From Verrucomicrobiota bacterium (GTDB lineage Bacteria; Verrucomicrobiota; Verrucomicrobiia; Opitutales; Opitutaceae), in contig JADKHC010000015.1 of the NCBI GenBank assembly GCA_016721945.1, positions 1 to 64,000 on the forward strand: a stretch of DNA of 64,000 nucleotides. The letters run 5' to 3'. Position 1 is the first letter of the stretch; each line of letters starts with the position of its first letter. A model generated the notes under the pieces. It was not told the origin of the DNA. It saw only the letters and a list, made by a program, of their open reading frames with translations, and ran no database searches. The position numbers and the translations under genes are program-made. Shown in pieces: positions 34,889-43,359 of this stretch.

Positions 34889-36178
34889 ATGAATCGGATC
34901 GCCCGACTGATCGGCCTAGCTGTCGTACTGCTCGTCATTTTTCTCGCCGCTGTGCTCGCGAGCTGGATACGGCTGCGCAACCAGACTACGCAGTTGCAAC
35001 GAGTCGCCATCGAATCGCGCAAACTCCAGCTCGAACGGGTCCTCGCCCTCACGCACCCCGCCCCTCCGCCCTGGTCCGACGCCTACATCCAAGACCTCAA
35101 CGTCATTCTCGACGCCCAGGTCACCGTCTTGTCCACCGACACACCCGCCGTGCCCGCCGCGACCAGCAATAAGCCTGCTCGTACTTGGCATTTTCGCCAC
35201 GATGTACGCAACGAAGCCGGCGAAACTCTCGCGCTTCTTCAGGTCAACATAGCCCCGCCCACCTATGTGCGCCTAGGCAACTTCTACCGCCAAACCGCCC
35301 TGATCCTGCTGGTCCTCGCACTCGGCCTGCTCGCCGTGCTCACCATCGTGCTATTGTTTAGCTTCAGCCGAAACCAGTCCGTTGACGACCATCCATCTAC
35401 CGGCAAAAGCACAGCCTCGGTCACCAAGGAGTTCGACAGTCTCACGCATCTCGCAAAAACCACTGTCCAGCAAGGTGCCGAACTTGAGCATGAGCGTAGA
35501 GAACGCCAGCGCGTCGACGAAGACCTGCACTTTCAGCAGGTCCTGCTTAACCGTTCGCTTGAGGAAAAAATCCAGCTCGGCCGCGAACTCCACGACGGCA
35601 TAATCCAGTCGCTGTACGCCACCGGACTGACCCTCGAAGCAGCGAAAAACCAACTCCCGACCGATCCCAAAACAGCCGCCCAGCAGCTCGACACCGGCCT
35701 GAAAGCGCTCAACACCACCATCCGCGACGTCCGCAGCTACATCATCGGGCTCGCCCCCGAAAACCTCCGCCAGCAAAGCTTCGCGGATTCCGTCCTGTCG
35801 CTCACTCAGACGCTCGCCAGCGGTCGTCAGGCCACGTTCGACCTGCGCATCGACGAATCGGCTGCCACTCAAATCACCGACACTCAAAGCGCGAATCTCC
35901 TACAAATCATCCGCGAGACGGTGAGCAACGGCCTCCGCCACGGTGCCGCAACCAAAATCACCATCCGTCTCCACGAAAGCGACGGCGAGATCGGCCTGTT
36001 AGTTCAAGACGATGGTAAAGGTTTCGACCCCGTTCGCCTAGCGAACCGTGGCCACGGACTCGACAACATCAAAGCTCGCGCCGACCGTATCCAAGCCGGC
36101 TTACGCATCACCAGCGCCCCCGGTGAAGGCACCCGCATTGTTCTCACCATCCCAGTCGTACGCGAATCTCAGACATGA
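34889..36178 (+). CDS. Sensor histidine kinase, NarL/DegS type
   Basis: A 429-residue membrane kinase. TM1 is at about residues 4-26, a periplasmic region at 27-133, TM2 at about 134-158, then a charged coiled region and HisKA_3 with phospho-acceptor H235 in GRELHDGIIQSLYATGL. The HATPase domain shows the N-box ETVSNGLRHG and the G-boxes DDGKGF and GHGLDNIKARA. The periplasmic ligand is unknown. It overlaps the regulator gene by ATGA. Confidence 0.92.
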   Translation: MNRIARLIGLAVVLLVIFLAAVLASWIRLRNQTTQLQRVAIESRKLQLERVLALTHPAPPPWSDAYIQDLNVILDAQVTVLSTDTPAVPAATSNKPARTWHFRHDVRNEAGETLALLQVNIAPPTYVRLGNFYRQTALILLVLALGLLAVLTIVLLFSFSRNQSVDDHPSTGKSTASVTKEFDSLTHLAKTTVQQGAELEHERRERQRVDEDLHFQQVLLNRSLEEKIQLGRELHDGIIQSLYATGLTLEAAKNQLPTDPKTAAQQLDTGLKALNTTIRDVRSYIIGLAPENLRQQSFADSVLSLTQTLASGRQATFDLRIDESAATQITDTQSANLLQIIRETVSNGLRHGAATKITIRLHESDGEIGLLVQDDGKGFDPVRLANRGHGLDNIKARADRIQAGLRITSAPGEGTRIVLTIPVVRESQT

Positions 36179-36831
36179 AGCCCTCATCAAAGCCACCCGC
36201 CGTGAAGCTGTTCATCGTTGACGATAGCGAACTCGTACGCACCGGCCTGCGCACTCTCCTAGGCACCGAACGCGCGATCCAAATCGTCGGCGAAGCCGCC
36301 AACGTCGCCAGCGCCGTCACCCACGCTCAACGTCTCAAACCCGAAGTTGTGCTCATGGATATCCGCCTACCGGATGGTTCGGGTTTCGACGCCTGCCGCC
36401 AGATCCTGCAATTTCTCCCGGAGACCCGCGTCCTTTTTCTCACCTCGGTGGTCGACGATCATCTCGTCGACGAAGCGATCCGCTGCGGTGGACACGGCTA
36501 CCTCTTGAAAGAAATCGACGGCCGTGGCCTCGTGCATGCGATCTTCGACGTCGCTGCGGGCAAATCCATTCTCGATCCCGCCGTCACCGCCCGGGTCATG
36601 AAGCTACTCAAAACCGGTTCCAACCAACCGAACCTTCTTGATACGTTATCGCCTCAAGAACGTCGCGTGCTCGCCCTGATTGCCGAAGGCAAAACCAACA
36701 AAGAAGTCGGCCTGGAAATGACCCTCAGCGAGAAGACCGTGAAAAACTACCTCGCGAACATCTTCGACAAACTAAACGTCACCCGCCGCTCCCACGCCGC
36801 CGCGCTCTACGCGCAAAAGCCAACATCTTAA
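36175..36831 (+). CDS. NarL/FixJ-family response regulator
   Basis: A 218-residue partner of the preceding kinase. The receiver has D16-D17, phospho-acceptor D62 in VVLMDIRLPDG, T/S in FLTSVV and the Lys of GYLLKEIDG. The LuxR-type helix-turn-helix (about 150-212) reads LSPQERRVLALIAEGKTNKE and SEKTVKNYLANIFDKL. The four-base overlap with the kinase supports a dedicated pair. The targets are not evident; the pilin-like genes that follow are only a possibility. Confidence 0.93.
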   Translation: MKPSSKPPAVKLFIVDDSELVRTGLRTLLGTERAIQIVGEAANVASAVTHAQRLKPEVVLMDIRLPDGSGFDACRQILQFLPETRVLFLTSVVDDHLVDEAIRCGGHGYLLKEIDGRGLVHAIFDVAAGKSILDPAVTARVMKLLKTGSNQPNLLDTLSPQERRVLALIAEGKTNKEVGLEMTLSEKTVKNYLANIFDKLNVTRRSHAAALYAQKPTS

Positions 36832-36848
36832 ACCATCATCAATGAGGC

Positions 36849-36880
36849 CAAAAGCCTCTACCCTCAACAGAGGCCTTTTG
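36849..36880 (+). terminator. Possible terminator after the two-component pair
   Basis: CAAAAGCCTCT faces AGAGGCCTTTTG with one bulged base, ending in a short T run. It lies 18 bases after the regulator stop and before the pilin-like genes. Confidence 0.45.
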
Positions 36881-36929
36881 ACGGCGTAAGCCTCTTCCCA
36901 AAGCCCCCAAGAAAAAGTATATTCATTCT

Positions 36930-37466
36930 ATGTCTCCGAGTACTGCCACCAATCCTTCAGCCCTAAAGTGTAGCGGGCCGACTTTATCCAAGCAAAAGCG
37001 GCATCAGCGAGCCATGACCCTCGTGGAAGTGATGATCGCCATGGTGATCATCACGTTTTTCTCACTTTCGGCGTTCAGCCTTACAATGTTTAACGAAAAA
37101 CGGACCTCGGTTAATTTTTATCGTTTGGAAGCTTATAAGCTCGCGCAATCTATTGCTGAGCATGCCATGCAGGTAAGCTTCCCGACCAACTTCACCCCTG
37201 CATATTTGATGGCCACAAATGACCCCGCGTCAGCCACTCAGTATCAATGGACAAACACCGAGCGTGCCATGTTAAATCCCTCGGCAATAGGCTCAAAAGC
37301 GGTGCAATTCTCCTACCCCGCCAAGGGCAGTGGCGTAATCTTCACCAAAACGATAACCGCTGGCACAGCCATTGGCACTGCTCGCGTAATAAATATTAAC
37401 ATTTCATGGAACTACGCTGGACGAGCTTACAATATAACCCTCCCAGTTGTTCGCGGCGGAAATTAA
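36930..37466 (+). CDS. Minor pilin-like protein with prepilin N-terminus (PilV-like)
   Basis: 178 residues. A basic leader (SKQKRHQRA) precedes the prepilin motif MTLVEVMIAMVIITFFSLSA, with Glu at position 5 after the expected cleavage site; Ala rather than Gly stands before the cut. A 20-residue hydrophobic helix follows, then a globular Ser/Thr/Asn-rich domain. First of three genes in a row with pilin features; the next starts eight bases after its stop. Codon use is clearly more AT-rich than in neighbouring housekeeping genes. Confidence 0.78.
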   Translation: MSPSTATNPSALKCSGPTLSKQKRHQRAMTLVEVMIAMVIITFFSLSAFSLTMFNEKRTSVNFYRLEAYKLAQSIAEHAMQVSFPTNFTPAYLMATNDPASATQYQWTNTERAMLNPSAIGSKAVQFSYPAKGSGVIFTKTITAGTAIGTARVININISWNYAGRAYNITLPVVRGGN

Positions 37467-37473
37467 GCAGACT

Positions 37474-38511
37474 ATGAATTACTACAATAAAAGGATCAAC
37501 TCCGGTTTTACGCTCACCGAGATTGTGATCTCGGCATTTATATTTACACTCGTTGTCGCGATTGCCATGGTGTTCTTTGTAGCTATATTAAAGCAACATC
37601 GCCGGATCGAGACGACCAACGACCTCGCGATCGGACTCCAACGAGCGACTGAGCAGGTCAGGCGAGTGACAGTATCATCCCCCACCCATATTGAGGTTCT
37701 AGATGCAAGTGGGAATATTATCCTTCCAACCGGCACGCCACAGTCTACCGCATCGGGCCCTTCAATCCGTATCGCTCCAGCCCAAAATCGCTATTTTTCC
37801 GTGGAAGGCGGAACAGATCTTCTTGATGCAGCAACAAGCACATCAGGCTATAACAGCACGCGCACTACGCTAACGCTTTCGACCTCGAGTCCGCAGGCCA
37901 CCACACAAGAATTGATTATTCCCGGAGCCACCTGCCCGAGCACAAGTGTGACAACTCTGGATACGACTATTTTCGCAACTACCGCCCAACCAAGCAATCC
38001 CCAAGTCTATTTTGCTGCTGGCGATATTGTGACTATACCTCAAACAGGTTTCGGTGGGCCACGTCAACTGACTATAGCATCTGTAGGCACTTCAAGTATC
38101 AGATTCACCACCGAGCTTAATGACACGTCGACTACTTGGGCCCTGCCTAACGGTACCTTGATCCAAAATACAGCTGGACCCCGCTCGCGCTTCACAATCA
38201 TTACGACAGAAGCTTTACCACTTAAGATTGGAGATTTAGTGTATTACCCAGACGATAGTAACATGGCAACCTACAAGGTACTTGCTCATGATTTAGTAAC
38301 CCAGACGACGACTTCCCCTGTCATGAATATCTATATTGATCCCTCAACTCCTTCTTCTGGCACGGATGCTAATCCTTTCACGTACAACACTGTAACTCGA
38401 GAGCTGATTGTAAATTTGCAGTGCCTGCCGCCAGGCAACCCCGTTTCAGGACGTACAACAATCGGCACCCGCACGCGCATCAGAATCCGCTCAACGCCAG
38501 ACAACATATGA
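37474..38511 (+). CDS. Minor pilin-like protein with prepilin N-terminus (PilW-like)
   Basis: About 345 residues. The start at 37474 gives a short leader MNYYNKRINSG followed by the canonical motif FTLTEIVISAFIFTLVVAIA (Gly before the cut, Glu at position 5). The rest is a long Thr/Ser/Pro-rich extracellular part, with LINTAGPRSRFTIIT-like beta segments. It overlaps the next gene by ATGA. Its position after a PilV-like gene and its size suggest the PilW place in a minor-pilin set; no close family was recognised. Confidence 0.75.
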   Translation: MNYYNKRINSGFTLTEIVISAFIFTLVVAIAMVFFVAILKQHRRIETTNDLAIGLQRATEQVRRVTVSSPTHIEVLDASGNIILPTGTPQSTASGPSIRIAPAQNRYFSVEGGTDLLDAATSTSGYNSTRTTLTLSTSSPQATTQELIIPGATCPSTSVTTLDTTIFATTAQPSNPQVYFAAGDIVTIPQTGFGGPRQLTIASVGTSSIRFTTELNDTSTTWALPNGTLIQNTAGPRSRFTIITTEALPLKIGDLVYYPDDSNMATYKVLAHDLVTQTTTSPVMNIYIDPSTPSSGTDANPFTYNTVTRELIVNLQCLPPGNPVSGRTTIGTRTRIRIRSTPDNI

Positions 38512-39317
38512 AAACATATCCTCTTAACCGCCAGCGGGGATCTCTTCCGCTGGTTATGATCTTAATACTGGCACTATCGATCGCGATGATGGGAGTGACC
38601 AGCTATGTAAATACGGCAGCTAAAATCGTGACCCAGGCTGAAGCTAAAATCAAAGCCTCGCATGCCGCCGAAGCTGCCTTGGAAAAAAGCATGGCCGACC
38701 TAAACGCTCATGCGCTAAGCATTCGCCCAGGTACGCCGGACCTCGCAGGCGTAACAGGGGTGTGTAATCTCTCCACCGTACCCACCACCCTTTTCCCTTC
38801 GAGCCAAGGCTACACCTTCACACGAAATATCGCAGTCCCTATCGAAAACGGTATACCAATAACTACATTCACTAACGCTAGTGACGCTACTAAAACCTAT
38901 CATTATGTCAGCGAGGCCTCGGTCACTTACGCACCACCAGGTGGGGGTCCTACCGCAACCGTGACGATGCAACGAGCGTTTACCCATCAAGTAATTCCAC
39001 TTTTCCAATATGCGATATTTTTTGGCGGTTCGGCAACAACCACTGTTACGCCCGTACCTGGCAACGGCGACTTGGAGATTAATCCTGGTCAAAATTTCAC
39101 GGTTGGAGGGCGAGTTCACTCAAACAATAATGTATACTATGGCTCCAATGCCACCCTTACATTCCAGGGCGTAGTGACTAGCGCGATGGCAACACCCATT
39201 TACGGACGCTCTCCCCGAGACCCCCGCACTGGCTATTACGGCAATGATGCAACTTTCAACAACGGGACCCCCCCGATCAGCCCCTATAAAGTCGATTTTA
39301 TCGCCTTCCCCCTGTAG
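38508..39317 (+). CDS. PilX-like pilus-assembly protein, N-terminal part before a frameshift
   Basis: The start at 38508 gives MKTYPLNRQRGSLPLVMILI followed by a hydrophobic helix, then AEAALEKSMADLNAHAL. This is the pattern of PilX-type N-termini (short basic leader, one helix, alpha spine). The reading ends at TAG 39315-39317 after FIAFPL. The chain clearly continues one frame over (39301 onward) as CSTATTSTNQSGPIEF. Tracts of seven C (39268-39274) and five C (around 39308-39312) lie just before the break, and one extra C in the second restores the frame as IAFPCSTATT. Confidence 0.75.
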   Translation: MKTYPLNRQRGSLPLVMILILALSIAMMGVTSYVNTAAKIVTQAEAKIKASHAAEAALEKSMADLNAHALSIRPGTPDLAGVTGVCNLSTVPTTLFPSSQGYTFTRNIAVPIENGIPITTFTNASDATKTYHYVSEASVTYAPPGGGPTATVTMQRAFTHQVIPLFQYAIFFGGSATTTVTPVPGNGDLEINPGQNFTVGGRVHSNNNVYYGSNATLTFQGVVTSAMATPIYGRSPRDPRTGYYGNDATFNNGTPPISPYKVDFIAFPL

Positions 39318-40596
39318 TACGGCCACAACCAGCACAAATCAAAGTGGCCCAATTGAGTTTGTGCGGATGCCGAATGCATCATTCCCCGATCCCAATGCCA
39401 AAGACCGAGAATATAACATTGCGGGAATAAAGATACTTGTGAATACGGGGAACGCTGATGAAACCTTTAGCCATAGTGGAGGCAATGGGACACTCTTCCC
39501 CCGCTCAGGCTCAGGCGTGCCTGGAATAGCCAAACCCACCACGGAACATTGCGGGTTCGTCCTCTTAACCAAGGACAATACTCTTATCCCCGAACGTAAG
39601 ATATCAAATTCTGCTGACTATAACGATCTCTACATACTATTCGGCGCCACCATTGGCACTCAGACCGGATGGCCTGACACTGTGGCTCCAGCCACCTCTC
39701 GACCAATCCTGCGATTTTATAATCCTTCCGATCCCGCCGCCACAAGCAACTTATGCAGAGTCAACGACTACCGCCAAGGGAGAATGATGCTCTGCACGTC
39801 CCTTGATGTAAGTAAATTAGCGAGAGCAGTAGATGTCAACGTAACTACTAAAATTACCCTTCCCGGCGGCGGACTGGCTAAGATCGACATGAAAGTACCC
39901 AATACCACCGACTATGGTGACGCCAAAGATAAGCCCTTATGGAACGGCGTTGTATATATACATGATCTCGCTTCAGGAACTGCAAATAATCGTAAGGGTG
40001 TAATGCTAGAAAATGGGATTACGCTTCCAACGACGACTGAATCCACCGTCGCACGAGGCGGCGGATTGACCGTCGTCACCGATCACTCTGCTTATATTAT
40101 CGGAAACTATAACACCGGAGGAAATCCGCCCGTTAACTCCGGTGCCATCACAGATGCCGCTACGGTGGCTGGTTATACCGTCCGACCTGCGGCAGTCATG
40201 GCAGATGCAGTCAACGTCCTTTCGCGGAATTGGACTATAGCCTACAATTCATTAAGCCTAGGCAGCCGTACTCCTTCCTCAACGACCGTCAATGCGGCAC
40301 TCCTCTCGGGAAACGTCCCTAGCACTAACCCTGGTGGCTACAGTGGCGGCGTTGAAAATTTCCCCCGACTGCTGGAGGCCTGGACTAGTAGTATCCGCCT
40401 TACGATTTATGGCTCGATGATCTGTCTTTTTCCCAGCATTTACGCGACCAGTCGTTGGGGGAGTTCAAATGTCTACGATGTACCAAGCCGAAACTGGTAC
40501 TTCGAGCCCACTTTCAACAATCCCAATTGCCTCCCTCCAGGCACGCCCAACATTGTTCTGTTTACTAATGGTGAGTGGGTACGCCTTAATAACTAG
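39244..40596 (+). CDS. PilX-like pilus-assembly protein, C-terminal part after a frameshift
   Basis: Open in the +1 frame; the meaningful sequence starts around 39310. It contains repeated beta-type segments and stretches such as TVVTDHSAYIIGNYN and RPAAVMADAVNVLSRNW, which recall the C-terminal domain of Gram-negative PilX-like proteins with display loops (known as DUF7305-like). The full fused product would be about 695 residues. The end overlaps the convergent rdgB gene by four bases. It may also be an independent gene starting at 39244 or 39367, but no ribosome site supports that. Confidence 0.65.
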   Translation: MMQLSTTGPPRSAPIKSILSPSPCSTATTSTNQSGPIEFVRMPNASFPDPNAKDREYNIAGIKILVNTGNADETFSHSGGNGTLFPRSGSGVPGIAKPTTEHCGFVLLTKDNTLIPERKISNSADYNDLYILFGATIGTQTGWPDTVAPATSRPILRFYNPSDPAATSNLCRVNDYRQGRMMLCTSLDVSKLARAVDVNVTTKITLPGGGLAKIDMKVPNTTDYGDAKDKPLWNGVVYIHDLASGTANNRKGVMLENGITLPTTTESTVARGGGLTVVTDHSAYIIGNYNTGGNPPVNSGAITDAATVAGYTVRPAAVMADAVNVLSRNWTIAYNSLSLGSRTPSSTTVNAALLSGNVPSTNPGGYSGGVENFPRLLEAWTSSIRLTIYGSMICLFPSIYATSRWGSSNVYDVPSRNWYFEPTFNNPNCLPPGTPNIVLFTNGEWVRLNN

Positions 40597-41195
40597 GAAC
40601 ACACAGACCTCCATCGGGTATAGCATTTCCACGCTCGGCCCCTGTGGCTGAGTTGGTTTTTCAGAGCCTCGTCGATTTCGGCGAGGCTTTTTTCTTGGCC
40701 ATCTGGAACGAAGAGCGGGTCGTAGCCGAAACCGGTGCCTCCTCTCGGTTCGCTCAGGAGGTGGCCGTCGCAACGGCCTTCGAAAACTCGCTCCTGCCCT
40801 TCTCCGTCGATGAGCACGAGTACGCAGATGAAGTGTGCGGTGCGTTTCTCCGATGGCACATCGCGCATGGTTCGCACGAGCTTCGCGAGGTTGGCCGCGC
40901 TGTCGCCTTGCGGGCCTGCATAGTAGGCTGATTCCACGCCGGGTGCGCCATCGAGCGCGTCCACACACAGGCCGCTGTCATCGGCCAAGACCCAGGCATC
41001 GGCCGGCAGGATCGCTTTGAGTGCGCGGGCTTTTTTCGTGGCATTGCCAATGAACGTGCCGGCGTCTTCGATAACCATCGGCATGCCGCCAACCGATTTG
41101 GCCGAGACTATCTCTATCGCCAGGCTGCTCGCGTCGGCAAGCGCCTGAAACTCCTGAACTTTGTGCGCGTTACCCGAGGCTAAATACAGCTTCAT
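40593..41195 (-). CDS. rdgB: RdgB/HAM1-family XTP/dITP diphosphatase
   Basis: Removes non-canonical purine nucleoside triphosphates. The start at 41195 (MKLYLASGNAHKVQEFQ) is the family start. The signature parts are TSGN-like ASGNAHK, VLADDSGLCVDALDGAPGV (with the metal-binding Asp) and GTGFGYDPLF then LSHRGRA. The last 12 residues (WKCYTRWRSVCS) look atypical, as the family normally ends soon after SHR. The start lies inside the end of ribD (26-bp overlap). Confidence 0.92.
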   Translation of the reverse strand: MKLYLASGNAHKVQEFQALADASSLAIEIVSAKSVGGMPMVIEDAGTFIGNATKKARALKAILPADAWVLADDSGLCVDALDGAPGVESAYYAGPQGDSAANLAKLVRTMRDVPSEKRTAHFICVLVLIDGEGQERVFEGRCDGHLLSEPRGGTGFGYDPLFVPDGQEKSLAEIDEALKNQLSHRGRAWKCYTRWRSVCS

Positions 41196-42324
41196 CGATG
41201 TGGAGTTTTGGGGGATAAACGACCTGCCCACGCATGAGTTGGTCATCACCAAAAACGGCGTGTCTCACATCGCTGAGGCGCACGGTCTGATCGAGTTTGT
41301 CGCCACGCAAACCAAGCCATCCGCTTTTCGCTTTATCGTCGGCCATGAGCACCGGTGCGCGATAAATAAACATATAATCGAGTTCGCGCATCGCGATCAA
41401 CTCGCTCACGAGATGTGCGCCGCCCTCGAAATACACGCCATTGATTTTCTCTTCGGCACACTTCGTCCGAAAATCGGCAAATGAAACGCGCTGCAACGGT
41501 GATGGCAAAACCCAGACTTGTACGCCTTGGTCGCGTAATTTCCGCACATAACCCACGCCACCCTGCGGCGTGGTCACGACGATGGTGCGCTCACGAAAAG
41601 CGTCCGTGTAAACCTGCGGCAAAATCTTTTCGCCTGCGCTACGGAGCAGCCCGTCGAACACAAAACGCACCGGGCTCCACTCTTCCTGTCCGGCAATGCG
41701 AGCGGTTAGCTTAGGGTTATCCTTCATCACGGTGCCTGCGCCCACGGCGATGGCCGGGAATAGGCGGCGCCAACGCATCACGTCAGCCCGCGCTTCTTCG
41801 CCGGTGATCCACTTGGATTCGCCGGCGCGCGTGGCGATTTTCCCATCGAGCGTGACGGCCGATTTTGCTGCAAGCAGCGGATTTCTTTTCACCGCCCAAT
41901 GATTGTAGATAAGGTTTAGATCGGCACACTCGCGCTCAAGCACGCCCGAGACAACAGCGATGCCGGCCTCGCGCAGCACATTGAAGGCGCGACCAGCATG
42001 CGCGGGATTGGGATCGGTGGCACCGATCACCACCGAAGCGATGCCCGCGGCTTTAATGGCATCAGTGCATGCGCCAGTGCGACCAGCCGTCGAACAAGGC
42101 TCCAGCGTCACGTAAATCGTCGCGCCGGGTTTTGCTTTGCGCCCGAGCGCGGCGATCGCGGCTTTCTCGGCGTGGGCGCCGCCATCACAGGCGTGAAAAC
42201 CCTCGGCCACGATCTGACCGCTTTCGACAATCACGGCACCAACCATCGGATTCGGATGCGTGTTGCCCCAGCCTTGTCGCGCCAGTTCCAGCGCGCGTCG
42301 CATGAATGGTTCGTGCTCGTTCAT
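41170..42324 (-). CDS. ribD: Bifunctional riboflavin deaminase/reductase
   Basis: Carries out the second and third steps of riboflavin synthesis. The N-terminal deaminase (about residues 1-140) has the zinc site HAEKAA and PCSTAGRTGACTDAI. The C-terminal reductase (about 145-384) has KSAVTLDGKIAT, SKWITGEEARADVMRWR and GAGTVMKDNPKLTAR. 384 residues, standard. No FMN riboswitch was recognised upstream. The 3' end overlaps the rdgB start by 26 bp. Confidence 0.95.
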   Translation of the reverse strand: MNEHEPFMRRALELARQGWGNTHPNPMVGAVIVESGQIVAEGFHACDGGAHAEKAAIAALGRKAKPGATIYVTLEPCSTAGRTGACTDAIKAAGIASVVIGATDPNPAHAGRAFNVLREAGIAVVSGVLERECADLNLIYNHWAVKRNPLLAAKSAVTLDGKIATRAGESKWITGEEARADVMRWRRLFPAIAVGAGTVMKDNPKLTARIAGQEEWSPVRFVFDGLLRSAGEKILPQVYTDAFRERTIVVTTPQGGVGYVRKLRDQGVQVWVLPSPLQRVSFADFRTKCAEEKINGVYFEGGAHLVSELIAMRELDYMFIYRAPVLMADDKAKSGWLGLRGDKLDQTVRLSDVRHAVFGDDQLMRGQVVYPPKLHIDEAVFSLG

Positions 42325-42332
42325 AGACAGAA

Positions 42333-42399
42333 GGTAGGGCGCGTTATCCCTAACGCGCCGATGCTGCGTTGCGGCGGATTAACGATAATCCGCCTTACC
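42333..42399. repeat. REP-like double hairpin, family R3
   Basis: GGTAGGGCGCGTTATCCC with TAACGCGCC forms the first hairpin and GGCGGATTAACG with ATAATCCGCCTTACC the second. The outer ends GGTAGGGCG and CGCCTTACC are inverted copies. A partial copy of the first arm (GATAGGGCGGGTTATCC) lies at 44513-44529. Confidence 0.7.
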
Positions 42400-42430
42400 G
42401 GTGCTACCGCAAACATGAGTGCTTCCAAGT

Positions 42431-43084
42431 TCATCCTTGGATGTAGGGGTTGGTATGTTTTTCTGTGCCGACAGCGGTGCGCGGACCGTGCCCGGGGAAA
42501 ACCAGCGTATCGTCAGGCAACGTGTAAATTTGTCCACGGACCGAGCGCTCCAGTTGTTCGAAACTGCCGCCAGGAAGATCCGTGCGGCCCACGCTACCGG
42601 CGAAAAGTGCATCGCCCACGAACGCGGCGCCAGCGGCGTTCTTGTCTTTGTTGCCCGCAAAATAAAACAGCACGTTGCCCATGCAGTGCCCCGGTACGTG
42701 ACGAACTTCGACCTCGACGCCGAGCGCCTTGAATCGGTCGTCTTGCGCGATCCAAGTGTCCACTTTGACCGGCTCCAGACCGAGGTCGCGGCCGATGATC
42801 TCGATCATGATCTCCGGCGTTTCGATGAGAATCTGGTCGTCCTTGTGCGCGCGGACTTTGGCACCTGTTTTCCGCACAACCTCCGCGCCGCCTTGCATGT
42901 GATCCCAATGACCGTGCGTGAGCCAGAGCTCGACGAGTTTGCATTTCGTCTCAGCGAGGATCGGCTCGATCTCCGCCCAAATATCTCCCGGTGCGTCGAT
43001 CAGCACGGCCTCGCCCCGAACGCTGTCGGTTAGCAGGTAGGCATTGGTCTGGATAGGTCCGGCTGGCAGGACATGAATCTTCAT
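42431..43084 (-). CDS. Metallo-beta-lactamase-fold hydrolase (glyoxalase II-like)
   Basis: A 217-residue MBL-fold protein. Metal ligands are THGHWDH (about residues 57-63), the His of VPGHCMGNVLFY, the Asp of FVGDALFAGSVGR and the His of VFPGHGP. DLPGGSFEQLERSV is typical of the small glyoxalase II-like/persulfide-type subgroup. The substrate cannot be assigned. There is no C-terminal HAGH domain. Confidence 0.9.
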   Translation of the reverse strand: MKIHVLPAGPIQTNAYLLTDSVRGEAVLIDAPGDIWAEIEPILAETKCKLVELWLTHGHWDHMQGGAEVVRKTGAKVRAHKDDQILIETPEIMIEIIGRDLGLEPVKVDTWIAQDDRFKALGVEVEVRHVPGHCMGNVLFYFAGNKDKNAAGAAFVGDALFAGSVGRTDLPGGSFEQLERSVRGQIYTLPDDTLVFPGHGPRTAVGTEKHTNPYIQG

Positions 43085-43167
43085 CGCTGCTCAATCCACC
43101 CGGAAAACGCCGCCGTGCAACTCCCAAAAAACACTTCGCCCCATCCAGAATGAGCCGCCCGCTTTCA

Positions 43168-43259
43168 TCTTTCTCATTCTTCTTTCTCTTTATCTTTCTC
43201 CAATCCGAACGGATGCGGAAAACCTGACGAACGAGAACGATAAAGAAGAAAGAGAAAGA
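43168..43259. repeat. Inverted purine/pyrimidine array upstream of leuB
   Basis: TCTTTCTCATTCTTCTTT (43168-43185) faces AAAGAAGAAAGAGAAAGA (43242-43259), one mismatch over 18 bases, with looser repeats of the same kind inside. The architecture resembles the other inverted arrays. The remaining gap to leuB (43260-43359) shows nothing recognisable. Confidence 0.65.
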
Positions 43260-43359
43260 CCTCTTCCCGCCCCCCTATCTCCCGGAAAACGCCGCCGTGC
43301 AACCGTGAAAATTCCCCTTTCCACCGCCGCCCCAGCCCGCTAGCTCTAACCCCTTTCGT

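Noticed and set aside
42325..42430. Riboswitch upstream of ribD
   Set aside because: The gap contains an R3 palindrome pair; none of the conserved FMN riboswitch segments is visible.
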